A DNA stretch of 64,000 nucleotides from Flavobacterium sp. Leaf82 (GTDB lineage Bacteria > Bacteroidota > Bacteroidia > Flavobacteriales > Flavobacteriaceae). The stretch covers positions 69,642 to 133,641 of the forward strand of contig NZ_LMMA01000034.1 of assembly GCF_001422725.1 (NCBI RefSeq), read 5' to 3'. Position 1 is the stretch's first letter; every line of letters starts with the position of its first letter. Below are positions 43,426 to 52,210 of the stretch, one piece after another. A program made the translations under genes and the position numbers. Under the pieces are notes generated by a model. That model worked only from the letters and a program-made list of their open reading frames with translations. It did not search any database and was not told the DNA's origin.

Positions 43426-44607
43426 ATGAATATGAATAGAGAGAAAGTTCAAATTTTTGACACCACTTTGCGCGACGGCGAACAAGTTCCAGGATGTAAG
43501 TTAGATACTAAACAAAAATTAGTTATAGCAGAACGACTTGATAAAATGGGAGTTGACGTGATCGAGGCAGGTTTTCCTGTGTCAAGTCCGGGCGATTTTT
43601 TATCGGTCTCTGAGATTTGTAAGATCGTAGAAAACGCAACCGTCTGCGGACTAACAAGAGCCGTAAAAAACGACATCGATGTTGCTGCAGCAGCTTTAAA
43701 GCATGCTAAAAGACCTAGAATCCATACAGGAATCGGAACATCTGAATCTCATATACTCCATAAATTAAATACCACAAGAGAAGATATTATCGCAAGAGCA
43801 AAATATGCTGTATCACACGCAAAATCTTATGTAGAAGATGTTGAATTTTATGCAGAAGATGCCGGTAGAACTGATAACGCTTTCCTTGCAAAAGTTTGTG
43901 AAGAAGTAATTAAATCAGGAGCTACGGTATTAAATATCCCGGATACAACAGGATATTGTTTGCCGGAAGAATACGGAGCAAAAATTAAATATTTAAAAGA
44001 AAACGTAAAAGGAATCGAAAATGTGATCCTTTCATGTCACTGTCATAATGATTTAGGAATGGCAACTGCAAACTCTATTGCAGGAGCTATAAATGGAGCA
44101 AGACAAATAGAATGTACTATTAATGGTATTGGTGAAAGAGCCGGAAATACGGCGCTTGAAGAAGTGGTGATGATTTTTAAACAACATCCTTACTTAAATC
44201 TTGATACAAACATTAATACAAGAGAATTGAATGAAATGAGCCGATTAGTTTCTGAAAGTATGGGAATGATCGTTCAACCTAATAAAGCTATTGTTGGAGC
44301 AAATGCTTTTGCACACAGTTCCGGAATTCACCAGGATGGTGTAATTAAAAACAGAGCAACTTACGAAATCATGGATCCGCTTGATGTGGGTGTAAATGAA
44401 TCTTCGATTATTTTAACAGCCAGAAGCGGAAGAGCAGCTTTGGCTTACCGTGCTAAAAAAGTAGGTTACGAGCTTACAAAAGTGCAATTGGACATTGTTT
44501 ATCTTGAGTTCCTGAAATTTGCAGATATCAAAAAAGAAGTGATAGATGCAGATATTCACCAAATTATTGAAGCTTCGAAAATTGAAGGTGATTTGATTAG
44601 AAGTTAG
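43426..44607 (+). CDS. leuA: 2-isopropylmalate synthase, catalytic form
   Basis: Condenses acetyl-CoA with 2-ketoisovalerate in leucine synthesis. The 393-residue TIM-barrel HMGL-like enzyme carries FDTTLRDGEQVPGCKL at its start, the metal-binding His pair in LSCHCHNDLGMATANS, NGIGERAGN, and HSSGIHQDGVIKN in the subdomain. It lacks the C-terminal LeuA dimer regulatory domain found in forms of about 510 residues, so leucine feedback may be absent or work differently. Citramalate or homocitrate synthase are alternatives, but the next gene is leuB. The second ATG (43432) is an equally good start. Confidence 0.88.
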   Translation: MNMNREKVQIFDTTLRDGEQVPGCKLDTKQKLVIAERLDKMGVDVIEAGFPVSSPGDFLSVSEICKIVENATVCGLTRAVKNDIDVAAAALKHAKRPRIHTGIGTSESHILHKLNTTREDIIARAKYAVSHAKSYVEDVEFYAEDAGRTDNAFLAKVCEEVIKSGATVLNIPDTTGYCLPEEYGAKIKYLKENVKGIENVILSCHCHNDLGMATANSIAGAINGARQIECTINGIGERAGNTALEEVVMIFKQHPYLNLDTNINTRELNEMSRLVSESMGMIVQPNKAIVGANAFAHSSGIHQDGVIKNRATYEIMDPLDVGVNESSIILTARSGRAALAYRAKKVGYELTKVQLDIVYLEFLKFADIKKEVIDADIHQIIEASKIEGDLIRS

Positions 44608-44750
44608 TTGGATTGAGATAATAGAGAATAGAGGAAAGAACAAAGAAGAAAGAGAAAAATGTTTTAACACATAGAATCATAGATTTTAAATGTGTAAAAG
44701 AATATAAAGAGAACAAATAAAGGATTTAAATACATAAAGAACGAGACGTT

Positions 44751-45869
44751 ATGAATTTGAAAATAGCAGTTTTACCAGGAGACGGAATTGGACCGGAAGT
44801 AATTTTACAAGCCAAAAAAGCATTATATGCTATTGGTGAGGTGTACAATCATGAATTTGTATTTGAAGAGGCTCTCATGGGGGCAATTGCTATTGAAAAA
44901 ACAGGAAATCCATTACCGGAACAAACGCTGAATCTGTGTTTAAATACGGATGCAGTTTTGTTTGGCGCGATTGGAGATCCTAAATATGACAATAACCCAA
45001 ATTCAAAAGTTCGTCCGGAGCAAGGATTATTAAGGCTTCGTAAAGAACTTGGGTTGTTTGCAAACATTCGTCCTATAAAACCGTATAAAGCATTAATCGA
45101 TGCTTCTCCTTTAAAAAGAGAAATTATCGACGGAGCAGATTTTACTATTTTCAGAGAATTAACGGGCGGTGCTTATTTTGGAGCTAAAACTTTAAATGAA
45201 GAAGGAACACACGCTTCGGATTTATGTGAATATTCAGAAGAAGAAATTACCAGAATTGCACATTTAGCTTTTAAATCGGCACAAAACCGACGCAAAAAAC
45301 TAACAATGGTCGACAAAGCAAATGTTTTGGAAACCTCAAGATTATGGAGAAAAGTCGTTCAGAAAGTCAGCGTAAATTATCCAGATGTGGCTTTAGACTT
45401 TTTGTTTGTAGATAATGCAGCAATGCAATTGATTTTAAATCCAAAACAATTTGATGTGATTTTGACAGAAAATTTATTTGGAGATATTCTGTCAGATGAA
45501 GCAAGTGTTATTACAGGTTCTATTGGTTTATTGGCATCGGCATCTTTAGGAGAAAAAAATGCGTTGTTCGAACCGATCCATGGATCTTATCCTCAGGCAA
45601 AAGGAAAAAATATTGCCAATCCAATCGCTTCTATTTTATCAGCGGCAATGTTGTTAGAACATTTTGGATTATTTAAAGAAGCAAACGTGATTTATCAGGC
45701 GGTTGAAAAAGCAATCGAATACAAAGTGGTTACAGTTGATTTAAAACCAGATTCAAAATTCGGTACAAATGAAGTAGGGGAGTTTGTTTCTAATTTTATT
45801 TTCAGCAAAGATGACTTGCTATATTTTAATAATGACAATGTTCATATCGGTCAATCGACAATAGTTTAG
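44751..45869 (+). CDS. leuB: 3-isopropylmalate dehydrogenase
   Basis: NAD-dependent oxidative decarboxylation of 3-isopropylmalate. The 372-residue length is typical. Substrate-binding Arg residues lie in LRLRKELGLFANIRP and the RELTGGAYFG loop; LeuB rather than Icd is supported by ELTGGAYFG. Metal-binding Asps are in LTENLFGDILSDEAS, and the NAD-binding loop is EPIHGSYPQAKGKNIANPI. It follows leuA after 143 bp. The isomerase genes leuC and leuD are not in this window, although in many flavobacteria they adjoin leuA-leuB. Confidence 0.95.
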   Translation: MNLKIAVLPGDGIGPEVILQAKKALYAIGEVYNHEFVFEEALMGAIAIEKTGNPLPEQTLNLCLNTDAVLFGAIGDPKYDNNPNSKVRPEQGLLRLRKELGLFANIRPIKPYKALIDASPLKREIIDGADFTIFRELTGGAYFGAKTLNEEGTHASDLCEYSEEEITRIAHLAFKSAQNRRKKLTMVDKANVLETSRLWRKVVQKVSVNYPDVALDFLFVDNAAMQLILNPKQFDVILTENLFGDILSDEASVITGSIGLLASASLGEKNALFEPIHGSYPQAKGKNIANPIASILSAAMLLEHFGLFKEANVIYQAVEKAIEYKVVTVDLKPDSKFGTNEVGEFVSNFIFSKDDLLYFNNDNVHIGQSTIV

Positions 45870-45951
45870 GTTTTTTATTAAAATAATGAAATAAATAACA
45901 AGAAGTATGTGAAATGTTGAGATTTTATTTTTTTAGTCCTATTAGTTTTCA

Positions 45952-45959
45952 TACTTTTG
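45952..45959 (+). promoter_or_regulatory. -7 promoter element of the ilv leader
   Basis: TACTTTTG fits TAnnTTTG and lies 19 bp before the leader ATG, leaving only a very short untranslated region. The -33 region is weak. Confidence 0.5.
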
Positions 45960-45978
45960 TGACACTAAAAAATAGATA

Positions 45979-46053
45979 ATGCAAATCTCAATTATTATTA
46001 CTTCTGTCTTTGTTGTCAATGTGATTCACACATCTGCGGCGGGAATGGTATAA
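45979..46053 (+). CDS. Ile/Val-rich leader peptide of the ilv operon
   Basis: The 24-codon frame runs MQISIIITSVFVVNVI then HTSAAGMV and stops. It has five Ile and five Val, clustered at III and VFVVNVI. Leu is absent. This composition is that of an attenuation leader sensing charged tRNA-Ile and tRNA-Val. It begins 19 bp after a -7 element and ends 24 bp before the terminator at 46078-46107, upstream of ilvD. The layout is parallel to the His leader at 30486. Confidence 0.85.
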   Translation: MQISIIITSVFVVNVIHTSAAGMV

Positions 46054-46077
46054 ATATAATTGAAAAACTATATTACA

Positions 46078-46107
46078 AACCTTCCAAATACTGGAAGGTT
46101 TTTTTTT
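46078..46107 (+). terminator. Ilv attenuator terminator
   Basis: Stem AACCTTCCA / TGGAAGGTT, loop AATAC, then a run of Ts. It lies 30 bp before ilvD and 24 bp after the leader stop codon. Confidence 0.83.
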
Positions 46108-46136
46108 GAATAAAAATTAAAATAAATAATACAATA

Positions 46137-47810
46137 ATGGAATTAAATAAGTACAGCAAAACCATCACTCAAGATCAAACACAACCTGCAGCGCAAGCCA
46201 TGTTGTACGGTATTGGTTTAACTGAAGAAGATTTGAAAAAAGCACAAGTTGGTATTGTGAGCATGGGTTACGATGGTAATACGTGTAACATGCACTTGAA
46301 CGATTTGGCAAAAGATGTCAAAAAAGGTGTTTGGGATGCAAATCTGGTCGGACTTATTTTTAATACTATTGGTGTAAGTGATGGAATTTCTAACGGAACT
46401 GAAGGAATGCGTTTTTCATTGGTTTCCCGTGATGTTATCGCAGATTCTATCGAAACAGTTGTAGGTGCGCAATGGTACGATGGTGTAATTGCAATTCCCG
46501 GCTGTGATAAAAATATGCCCGGAGCATTAATCGCAATGGGGAGATTAAATCGCCCGGCGATGATGGTTTACGGTGGTTCTATTCATTCTGGAAAATGGAA
46601 AGGTGAATCCTTAAACATTGTTTCTGCTTTTGAGGCTTTAGGAAAAAAAGTAAAAAACGAAATTACTGCCGAAGATTTTAAAGGAGTAATTCAAAATGCA
46701 TGTCCCGGAGCTGGTGCTTGTGGTGGTATGTATACTGCAAATACTATGTCTTCAGCAATCGAGGCATTAGGAATGAGTTTGCCATACAGTTCTTCGAATC
46801 CTGCTTTGAGCCAGGAAAAAAGAGACGAATGTCTTGCTGCCGGTAAAGCAATAAAAATTTTATTAGAAAAAGATATTAAGCCAAGAGATATCATGACTCG
46901 TAAAGCTTTTGAAAATGCAATTACAATTGTTGCAGTTTTAGGAGGTTCTACAAATGCAGTTATGCACTTAATTGCAATGGCTCACGCTGTTGATATCGAA
47001 ATTACATTAGATGATTTTCAGGCAATTAATGATAAAACACCTGTATTGGCTGACATGAAGCCAAGCGGTAAATACATGATGGAAGATATTCACGAAGTTG
47101 GAGGTATTCCTTCTGTAATGAAATATCTTTTAAAAGTTGGACTTATTCATGGAGATTGTTTAACAGTAACAGGAAAAACAGTAGCTGAAAATTTAGCTTC
47201 TACTCCGGATTTACAAGATGGACAAGAAGTAATTCATGAAATCCAGAAAGCATTGAAACCTACAGGAAATATTCAGGTTTTATACGGAAATCTTGCTTCT
47301 GAAGGTGCTGTAGCAAAAATCAGCGGAAAAGAAGGAGAATATTTTGAAGGACCTGCTGTTGTATTTGAAGGTGAATTTGAAGTAATTCCAGGTCTTGAGG
47401 CCGGAAAAATAAAACCAGGCAGTGTAGTCGTCATCAGGTATTGTGGACCAAAAGGTGGTCCGGGAATGCCTGAAATGCTGAAACCTACATCTGCAATTAT
47501 TGGAGCCGGATTAGGAAGCAGTTGTGCACTTATCACAGACGGCAGATTCTCTGGAGGTTCGCATGGCTTTGTCGTAGGACATATTACACCAGAAGCATAT
47601 GATGGTGGTGGTATTGCTTTAGTAAAAGATGGTGATTTAATCGCAATCGATGCTGTAAAAAATACAATCGACCTGAAGATATCTGACGAAGAATTTGCAG
47701 CTCGTAAAGCGAGTTGGGTTCAGCCTCCTTTAAAAGTTACAAAAGGAGTTTTGCTTAAGTATGCAAGATCGGTTTCAAGCGCTTCTACAGGTTGCGTTAC
47801 CGATAAATAA
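46137..47810 (+). CDS. ilvD: Dihydroxy-acid dehydratase
   Basis: Dehydrates dihydroxy acids to 2-keto acids in Ile and Val synthesis and needs an Fe-S cluster. The 557-residue product has cluster Cys residues in GYDGNTCNMHLN, AIPGCDKNMPGALIAMGR and NACPGAGACGGMYTANTMSS. The substrate/Mg region is GGSTNAVMHLIAMA, and the C-terminal barrel contains LITDGRFSGGSHGFVVGHI. First gene of ilvDBNC, behind an Ile/Val leader and attenuator. Confidence 0.97.
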   Translation: MELNKYSKTITQDQTQPAAQAMLYGIGLTEEDLKKAQVGIVSMGYDGNTCNMHLNDLAKDVKKGVWDANLVGLIFNTIGVSDGISNGTEGMRFSLVSRDVIADSIETVVGAQWYDGVIAIPGCDKNMPGALIAMGRLNRPAMMVYGGSIHSGKWKGESLNIVSAFEALGKKVKNEITAEDFKGVIQNACPGAGACGGMYTANTMSSAIEALGMSLPYSSSNPALSQEKRDECLAAGKAIKILLEKDIKPRDIMTRKAFENAITIVAVLGGSTNAVMHLIAMAHAVDIEITLDDFQAINDKTPVLADMKPSGKYMMEDIHEVGGIPSVMKYLLKVGLIHGDCLTVTGKTVAENLASTPDLQDGQEVIHEIQKALKPTGNIQVLYGNLASEGAVAKISGKEGEYFEGPAVVFEGEFEVIPGLEAGKIKPGSVVVIRYCGPKGGPGMPEMLKPTSAIIGAGLGSSCALITDGRFSGGSHGFVVGHITPEAYDGGGIALVKDGDLIAIDAVKNTIDLKISDEEFAARKASWVQPPLKVTKGVLLKYARSVSSASTGCVTDK

Positions 47811-47878
47811 TTTTACAACAACATATCAAAATCAATTGCGATTTTAATTGAAATCGCAATTGATAAAAAAAATATACT

Positions 47879-49567
47879 ATGAAAATATCAGGGGCAGAAG
47901 CCGTTATAAGATGTTTATTAGCAGAAGGAGTAGATTTGGTTTACGGATATCCGGGAGGAGCCATAATGCCTGTTTACGACGAATTGTATAAATTTCAGGA
48001 TCAGTTACACCACGTTTTAGTACGTCATGAACAAGGTGCAACACATGCTGCGCAGGGATATGCGAGAGCGACAGGAAAAGTAGGAGTGGCAATCGCTACG
48101 TCTGGACCGGGTGCTACAAATTTAGTTACCGGAATTGCAGATGCACAAATCGATTCAACGCCAATGATTTGTATTACCGGACAAGTTGGAAAACATTTAT
48201 TGGGCTCTGATGCTTTTCAGGAAACAGATATTATCGGGATTTCGACTCCGGTAACAAAATGGAATTATCAGATTACAGAAGCATCTGAAATTCCGGAAAT
48301 CATTGCAAAAGCGTTTTATATTGCACGTTCCGGACGTCCGGGACCTGTATTGATCGATATTACTAAAAATGCTCAGTTTGATGAGTTCGAATTTAGTTAT
48401 GAAAAATGTACAGCAATTAGAAGTTATATACCAGTTCCTAAATTAAAATTAGATAAAGTTGCCGAAGCTGCTGCTTTAATCAATAGTGCAAAAAAACCTT
48501 TTATCGTTTTTGGTCAGGGAATTATTCTCGGTCAGGCCGAAGAACAGCTAAAAGCATTAATCGAAAAATCAGGAATTCCGGCAGGATGGACAATTCTTGG
48601 ACTTTCGGCTTTGCCAACAGATCATCCTTTAAATGTTGGTATGTTAGGAATGCACGGAAACTATGGTCCAAATATGCTGACCAACGAATGTGACGTTTTA
48701 ATTGCGTTGGGAATGCGTTTTGATGATCGCGTTACAGGAAATCTAAAAACATATGCAAAACAGGCAAAAGTGATTCACTTTGAAATTGATCCTGCGGAAA
48801 TTGATAAAAACGTAAAAACAGAAGTTGCTGTTTTAGGCGATGTAAAAGAAGCTTTAAATGCTTTATTGCCTTTAATTGATGCAAAATCACATGATTTATG
48901 GCATAACGAATTCAAGGAATTGCTTAAAATTGAAGTAGAAACAGTTATAAACGAAGAGTTAAACCCAACAAATAACAAAGGTATTTCTATGGGTGAAGCC
49001 ATGGAAATGATCAATAAACACTCAAAAGGTGATGCGATTATAGTTTCGGATGTTGGACAGCACCAAATGTTTGCTTGCCGTTATGCTAAATTTAATTCAA
49101 CCAAAAGTAATATTACTTCGGGAGGTTTAGGAACTATGGGATTTGCTTTGCCAGCTGCAATTGGAGCAAAAATGGGAAGACCGGATCGTGAAGTTGTAGC
49201 CATTATTGGTGATGGAGGTTTCCAGATGACAATTCAGGAATTAGGAACTATTTTCCAGACTAAAGTTCCGGTAAAAATTGTGGTTCTAAACAATGAATTC
49301 TTAGGAATGGTGCGTCAATGGCAGGAATTGTTTTTTGACAACAGATATGCTTCAACAAATATGATTAATCCAAATTTTGTAGCAATTGCTGAAGGATATT
49401 ATATTAAATCTAAAAAAGTAACACAAAGAGAAGATCTCGATGCAGCTGTTGCAGAAATGCTGGCTTCAAAAGATTCTTATTTCTTAGAAGTTATGGTAGA
49501 AAAAGAGAATAATGTATTCCCAATGATTCCAACAGGAGCTTGTGTTTCTGAAATTAGATTAAGCTAA
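47879..49567 (+). CDS. ilvB: Acetolactate synthase large subunit
   Basis: ThDP/FAD enzyme making acetolactate or acetohydroxybutyrate. The 562-residue product has the catalytic Glu in LVRHEQGATHAAQGYARATG, the central FAD domain, and the ThDP/Mg motif IIGDGGFQMTIQELGT with NNEFLGMVRQWQELFF. The biosynthetic AHAS-type sequence argues against catabolic acetolactate synthase, as does the downstream ilvN. It starts 68 bp after ilvD. Confidence 0.96.
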   Translation: MKISGAEAVIRCLLAEGVDLVYGYPGGAIMPVYDELYKFQDQLHHVLVRHEQGATHAAQGYARATGKVGVAIATSGPGATNLVTGIADAQIDSTPMICITGQVGKHLLGSDAFQETDIIGISTPVTKWNYQITEASEIPEIIAKAFYIARSGRPGPVLIDITKNAQFDEFEFSYEKCTAIRSYIPVPKLKLDKVAEAAALINSAKKPFIVFGQGIILGQAEEQLKALIEKSGIPAGWTILGLSALPTDHPLNVGMLGMHGNYGPNMLTNECDVLIALGMRFDDRVTGNLKTYAKQAKVIHFEIDPAEIDKNVKTEVAVLGDVKEALNALLPLIDAKSHDLWHNEFKELLKIEVETVINEELNPTNNKGISMGEAMEMINKHSKGDAIIVSDVGQHQMFACRYAKFNSTKSNITSGGLGTMGFALPAAIGAKMGRPDREVVAIIGDGGFQMTIQELGTIFQTKVPVKIVVLNNEFLGMVRQWQELFFDNRYASTNMINPNFVAIAEGYYIKSKKVTQREDLDAAVAEMLASKDSYFLEVMVEKENNVFPMIPTGACVSEIRLS

Positions 49568-49572
49568 AAAGA

Positions 49573-49640
49573 GAGTTTCAAGTTTCAAGTTTTATTTGTT
49601 TCAAGTTTTTACGCTGAAACATGAAACCTGAAACAAGAAA
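49573..49640. repeat. ilvB-ilvN spacer hairpin of TTTCAAGTTTC words
   Basis: GTTTCAAGTTTCAAGTTTT and GTTTCAAGTTTTTACGC on the left face GAAACATGAAACCTGAAACA on the right as imperfect inverted copies. The words match those of the hisB-hisH spacer. Confidence 0.6.
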
Positions 49641-49658
49641 AACTTTAAACAAAATAAC

Positions 49659-50180
49659 ATGGAAGATAAAACATTTACCATATCGGTATATTCAGAAAAT
49701 AACGTGGGCTTGTTGAATAGAATATCAGGAATATTCTTAAAGCGCCACATTAACATACTAAGTTTAAACGTTTCAGAATCAGAAATAGAGAATGTTTCAA
49801 GATTCATTATCGTTGTAGATACAACTGAAAAATGGGTTAAGAATATTGTAGGTCAAATAGAAAAACAAATCGAAGTAATAAAGGCATTTTATCACACGGA
49901 TGAAGAGACTATTTATCTTGAAAATGCAATATTTAAAATCGCTTCAAGCTTGTTGTTTGACGAAAAACAAATTCAGAATATCATCAAAGACAGCCAGTCT
50001 ACGATTGTAACAGTTTCGCGTGATTTCTTTGTGATTTCAAAATCAGGAAGACGTTCAGAAATTGAAGAATTATATGCAAAATTTAAGCCATACGGCATTA
50101 TGCAATTTGTACGTTCCGGCAGAATATCTGTTTCTAAAGAAAAAATGGAGATTTCGACATTATTAGAAACATTCAAATAG
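49659..50180 (+). CDS. ilvN: Acetolactate synthase small (regulatory) subunit
   Basis: The 173-residue product has an N-terminal ACT domain (FTISVYSENNVGLLNRISGI, then RHINILSLNVSESEIENVSR) and a C-terminal activation domain (about 85-170). ACT dimers bind valine and confer feedback inhibition on IlvB. It lies between ilvB and ilvC, with spacers of 91 and 66 bp. Confidence 0.94.
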   Translation: MEDKTFTISVYSENNVGLLNRISGIFLKRHINILSLNVSESEIENVSRFIIVVDTTEKWVKNIVGQIEKQIEVIKAFYHTDEETIYLENAIFKIASSLLFDEKQIQNIIKDSQSTIVTVSRDFFVISKSGRRSEIEELYAKFKPYGIMQFVRSGRISVSKEKMEISTLLETFK

Positions 50181-50246
50181 TATCATTTTAGTTTACTTAG
50201 TTAATCAATTATCAAATTACACATTCATTAAATATTAAAAAAGAAA

Positions 50247-51716
50247 ATGGCAAATTATTTCAATACATTACCACTTAGATTACAATTAGAACAATTAGGA
50301 GTTTGCGAATTTATGGAGCAATCAGAATTTGCAGACGGAATTTCAGCATTAGCAGGAAAAAAAGTTGTCATTGTAGGTTGTGGTGCGCAAGGTTTGAATC
50401 AAGGTTTAAACATGAGAGATTCTGGTTTGGATATTTCATATGCATTACGTGCAGATGCAATTGCTGAAAAAAGAGCTTCTTATAAAAATGCTACTGAAAA
50501 CGGTTTTACAGTAGGTACGTACGAAGAATTAATTCCAACTGCTGATCTGGTTTGTAACTTAACACCGGATAAACAACATACTGCTGTAGTTACCGCCATT
50601 ATGCCATTAATGAAACAAGGTTCGACTTTAGCATACTCTCACGGTTTCAATATTGTTGAAGAAGGAATGCAAATTCGTAAAGATATTACAGTAATTATGT
50701 GTGCGCCTAAATGTCCTGGTTCTGAGGTTCGTGAAGAATACAAAAGAGGATTTGGTGTACCAACACTTATCGCAGTTCATCCGGAAAATGATCCAAACAG
50801 TTTTGGTTTAGATCAGGCAAAAGCTTACGCTGTAGCAACTGGAGGACACAAAGCAGGAGTTTTGAAATCATCATTTGTTGCCGAAGTAAAATCAGATTTA
50901 ATGGGTGAGCAAACAATCCTTTGCGGATTATTGCAAACTGGCTCTATTTTATGTTTTGATAAAATGGTAGAAAAAGGAATTGATCCTGCATATGCTTCAA
51001 AATTAATTCAATACGGATGGGAAACTATCACAGAAGCTTTGAAACATGGTGGTATTACAAATATGATGGATCGTTTGTCTAATCCTGCAAAAATTGAAGC
51101 TTATGAAATTGCAGAAGAATTAAAAGACATCATGCGTCCGTTATTCCAAAAACACCAGGATGATATTATTTCAGGAGAATTCTCAAGAACTATGATGATT
51201 GACTGGGCTAATGACGATAAAAACTTATTGACATGGAGAGCTGCTACAGGAGAAACTAACTTCGAGAAAACAGCTCCAACAGATGCTGCAATTTCTGAGC
51301 AGGAATATTTTGACAATGGAGTTTTAATGATTGCAATGGTTAAAGCCGGAGTAGAATTAGCTTTCGAAACTATGACAGAAGCAGGAATTATCGAAGAATC
51401 TGCTTATTATGAGTCATTACACGAATTGCCTTTGATTGCTAACACAATTGCAAGAAAAAAATTGTTTGAAATGAACCGTGTTATTTCGGATACTGCAGAA
51501 TATGGTTGTTATTTATTTGACCATGCCTGCAAACCGTTATTAACAGAATATATGAAAACTGTTGAAACTAACATTATAGGAAAACCATTCTCGGCTTCAA
51601 ACGGAGTAGATAATGCTATTTTAATTGCAGTAAACAAAGAAATCCGCCAACATCCTATCGAAGAAGTAGGAGCATGGTTGAGAGAATCTATGACTGCAAT
51701 GAAAAAAATTGGATAA
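50247..51716 (+). CDS. ilvC: Ketol-acid reductoisomerase, class II (long form)
   Basis: Converts acetolactate to dihydroxyisovalerate with NADPH and Mg. At 489 residues it is the class II form with a duplicated knotted domain, like that of E. coli, rather than the class I form of about 330 residues. The Rossmann motif VVIVGCGAQGLNQGLNMRDS is near residue 35. The first knot has CAPKCPGSEVREEYKRGFG and EVKSDLMGEQTILCG, and the second knot covers about 350-489. It ends the ilvDBNC operon. Confidence 0.97.
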   Translation: MANYFNTLPLRLQLEQLGVCEFMEQSEFADGISALAGKKVVIVGCGAQGLNQGLNMRDSGLDISYALRADAIAEKRASYKNATENGFTVGTYEELIPTADLVCNLTPDKQHTAVVTAIMPLMKQGSTLAYSHGFNIVEEGMQIRKDITVIMCAPKCPGSEVREEYKRGFGVPTLIAVHPENDPNSFGLDQAKAYAVATGGHKAGVLKSSFVAEVKSDLMGEQTILCGLLQTGSILCFDKMVEKGIDPAYASKLIQYGWETITEALKHGGITNMMDRLSNPAKIEAYEIAEELKDIMRPLFQKHQDDIISGEFSRTMMIDWANDDKNLLTWRAATGETNFEKTAPTDAAISEQEYFDNGVLMIAMVKAGVELAFETMTEAGIIEESAYYESLHELPLIANTIARKKLFEMNRVISDTAEYGCYLFDHACKPLLTEYMKTVETNIIGKPFSASNGVDNAILIAVNKEIRQHPIEEVGAWLRESMTAMKKIG

Positions 51717-52210
51717 TAAATTGGGAATTACCACACATTCGAATGTGGGATTTGCACTGTATCTCTGTTCTAAGTAATATTTTGAATTAGTAAGCACTTA
51801 TTAAGAAAAATGGATATAGATGCATATTGCATTCACTTAACTTCTGCAAGCAAGTAAGTTAAGTGAAGCTAATCCCTAATGAAGGGGTATATTTAGTAAA
51901 ATAGATATACTTGTTGAAGTTTCATTTTAATTAATAAAGATGCTGCTATTTTCAAAATAGAACCCGGCATTGTAATACAGAATTACAAAATTAATTGTTA
52001 TTGAAATTGTTAAAAACAAAAGGCATGGTATTTATTTATCGTGCCTTTTTTGTCATCAGCTTTTTATTCAAAAAAGTAAAAATTTATAGTAAATTCAGAA
52101 AAAAGCAATATTTTTTTTAATATGTGTTTTTTTTCGACAAAATTTATGAATTAAATAATTTTAAGAATACGTTGATATTTAATACATTTATAAAAAAATT
52201 CCAGAAACAT
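51717..52210. other. Structured intergenic region between ilvC and acs
   Basis: A 494-bp gap without a convincing gene. It holds the palindrome CACATTCGAATGTG (51734-51747). It also holds a perfect 12-bp stem (TTCACTTAACTT at 51832-51843, AAGTTAAGTGAA at 51856-51867). A CCCTAATGAAGGGG hairpin follows near 51876, then an intrinsic terminator at 52018-52052. It could be an unusually long 3' UTR of the ilv operon or an independent small RNA. The last 158 bp before acs are AT-rich and featureless. Confidence 0.5.
52018..52052 (+). terminator. Intrinsic terminator in the ilvC-acs gap
   Basis: AAAAGGCATG / CGTGCCTTTTTT stem with one G.U pair, loop of about 12 nt and a T-run. Confidence 0.75.

Noticed and set aside
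51810..51857. 15-codon frame MDIDAYCIHLTSASK as another leader peptide
   Set aside because: No amino acid is enriched, and the gene downstream (acs) is not an amino acid biosynthesis gene. The overlapping hairpin explains the region better.
52124..52210. 29-codon upstream extension of acs
   Set aside because: Residues are unlike Acs N termini, and the ATG at 52211 begins the typical sequence MSYYKIENLEQYF.
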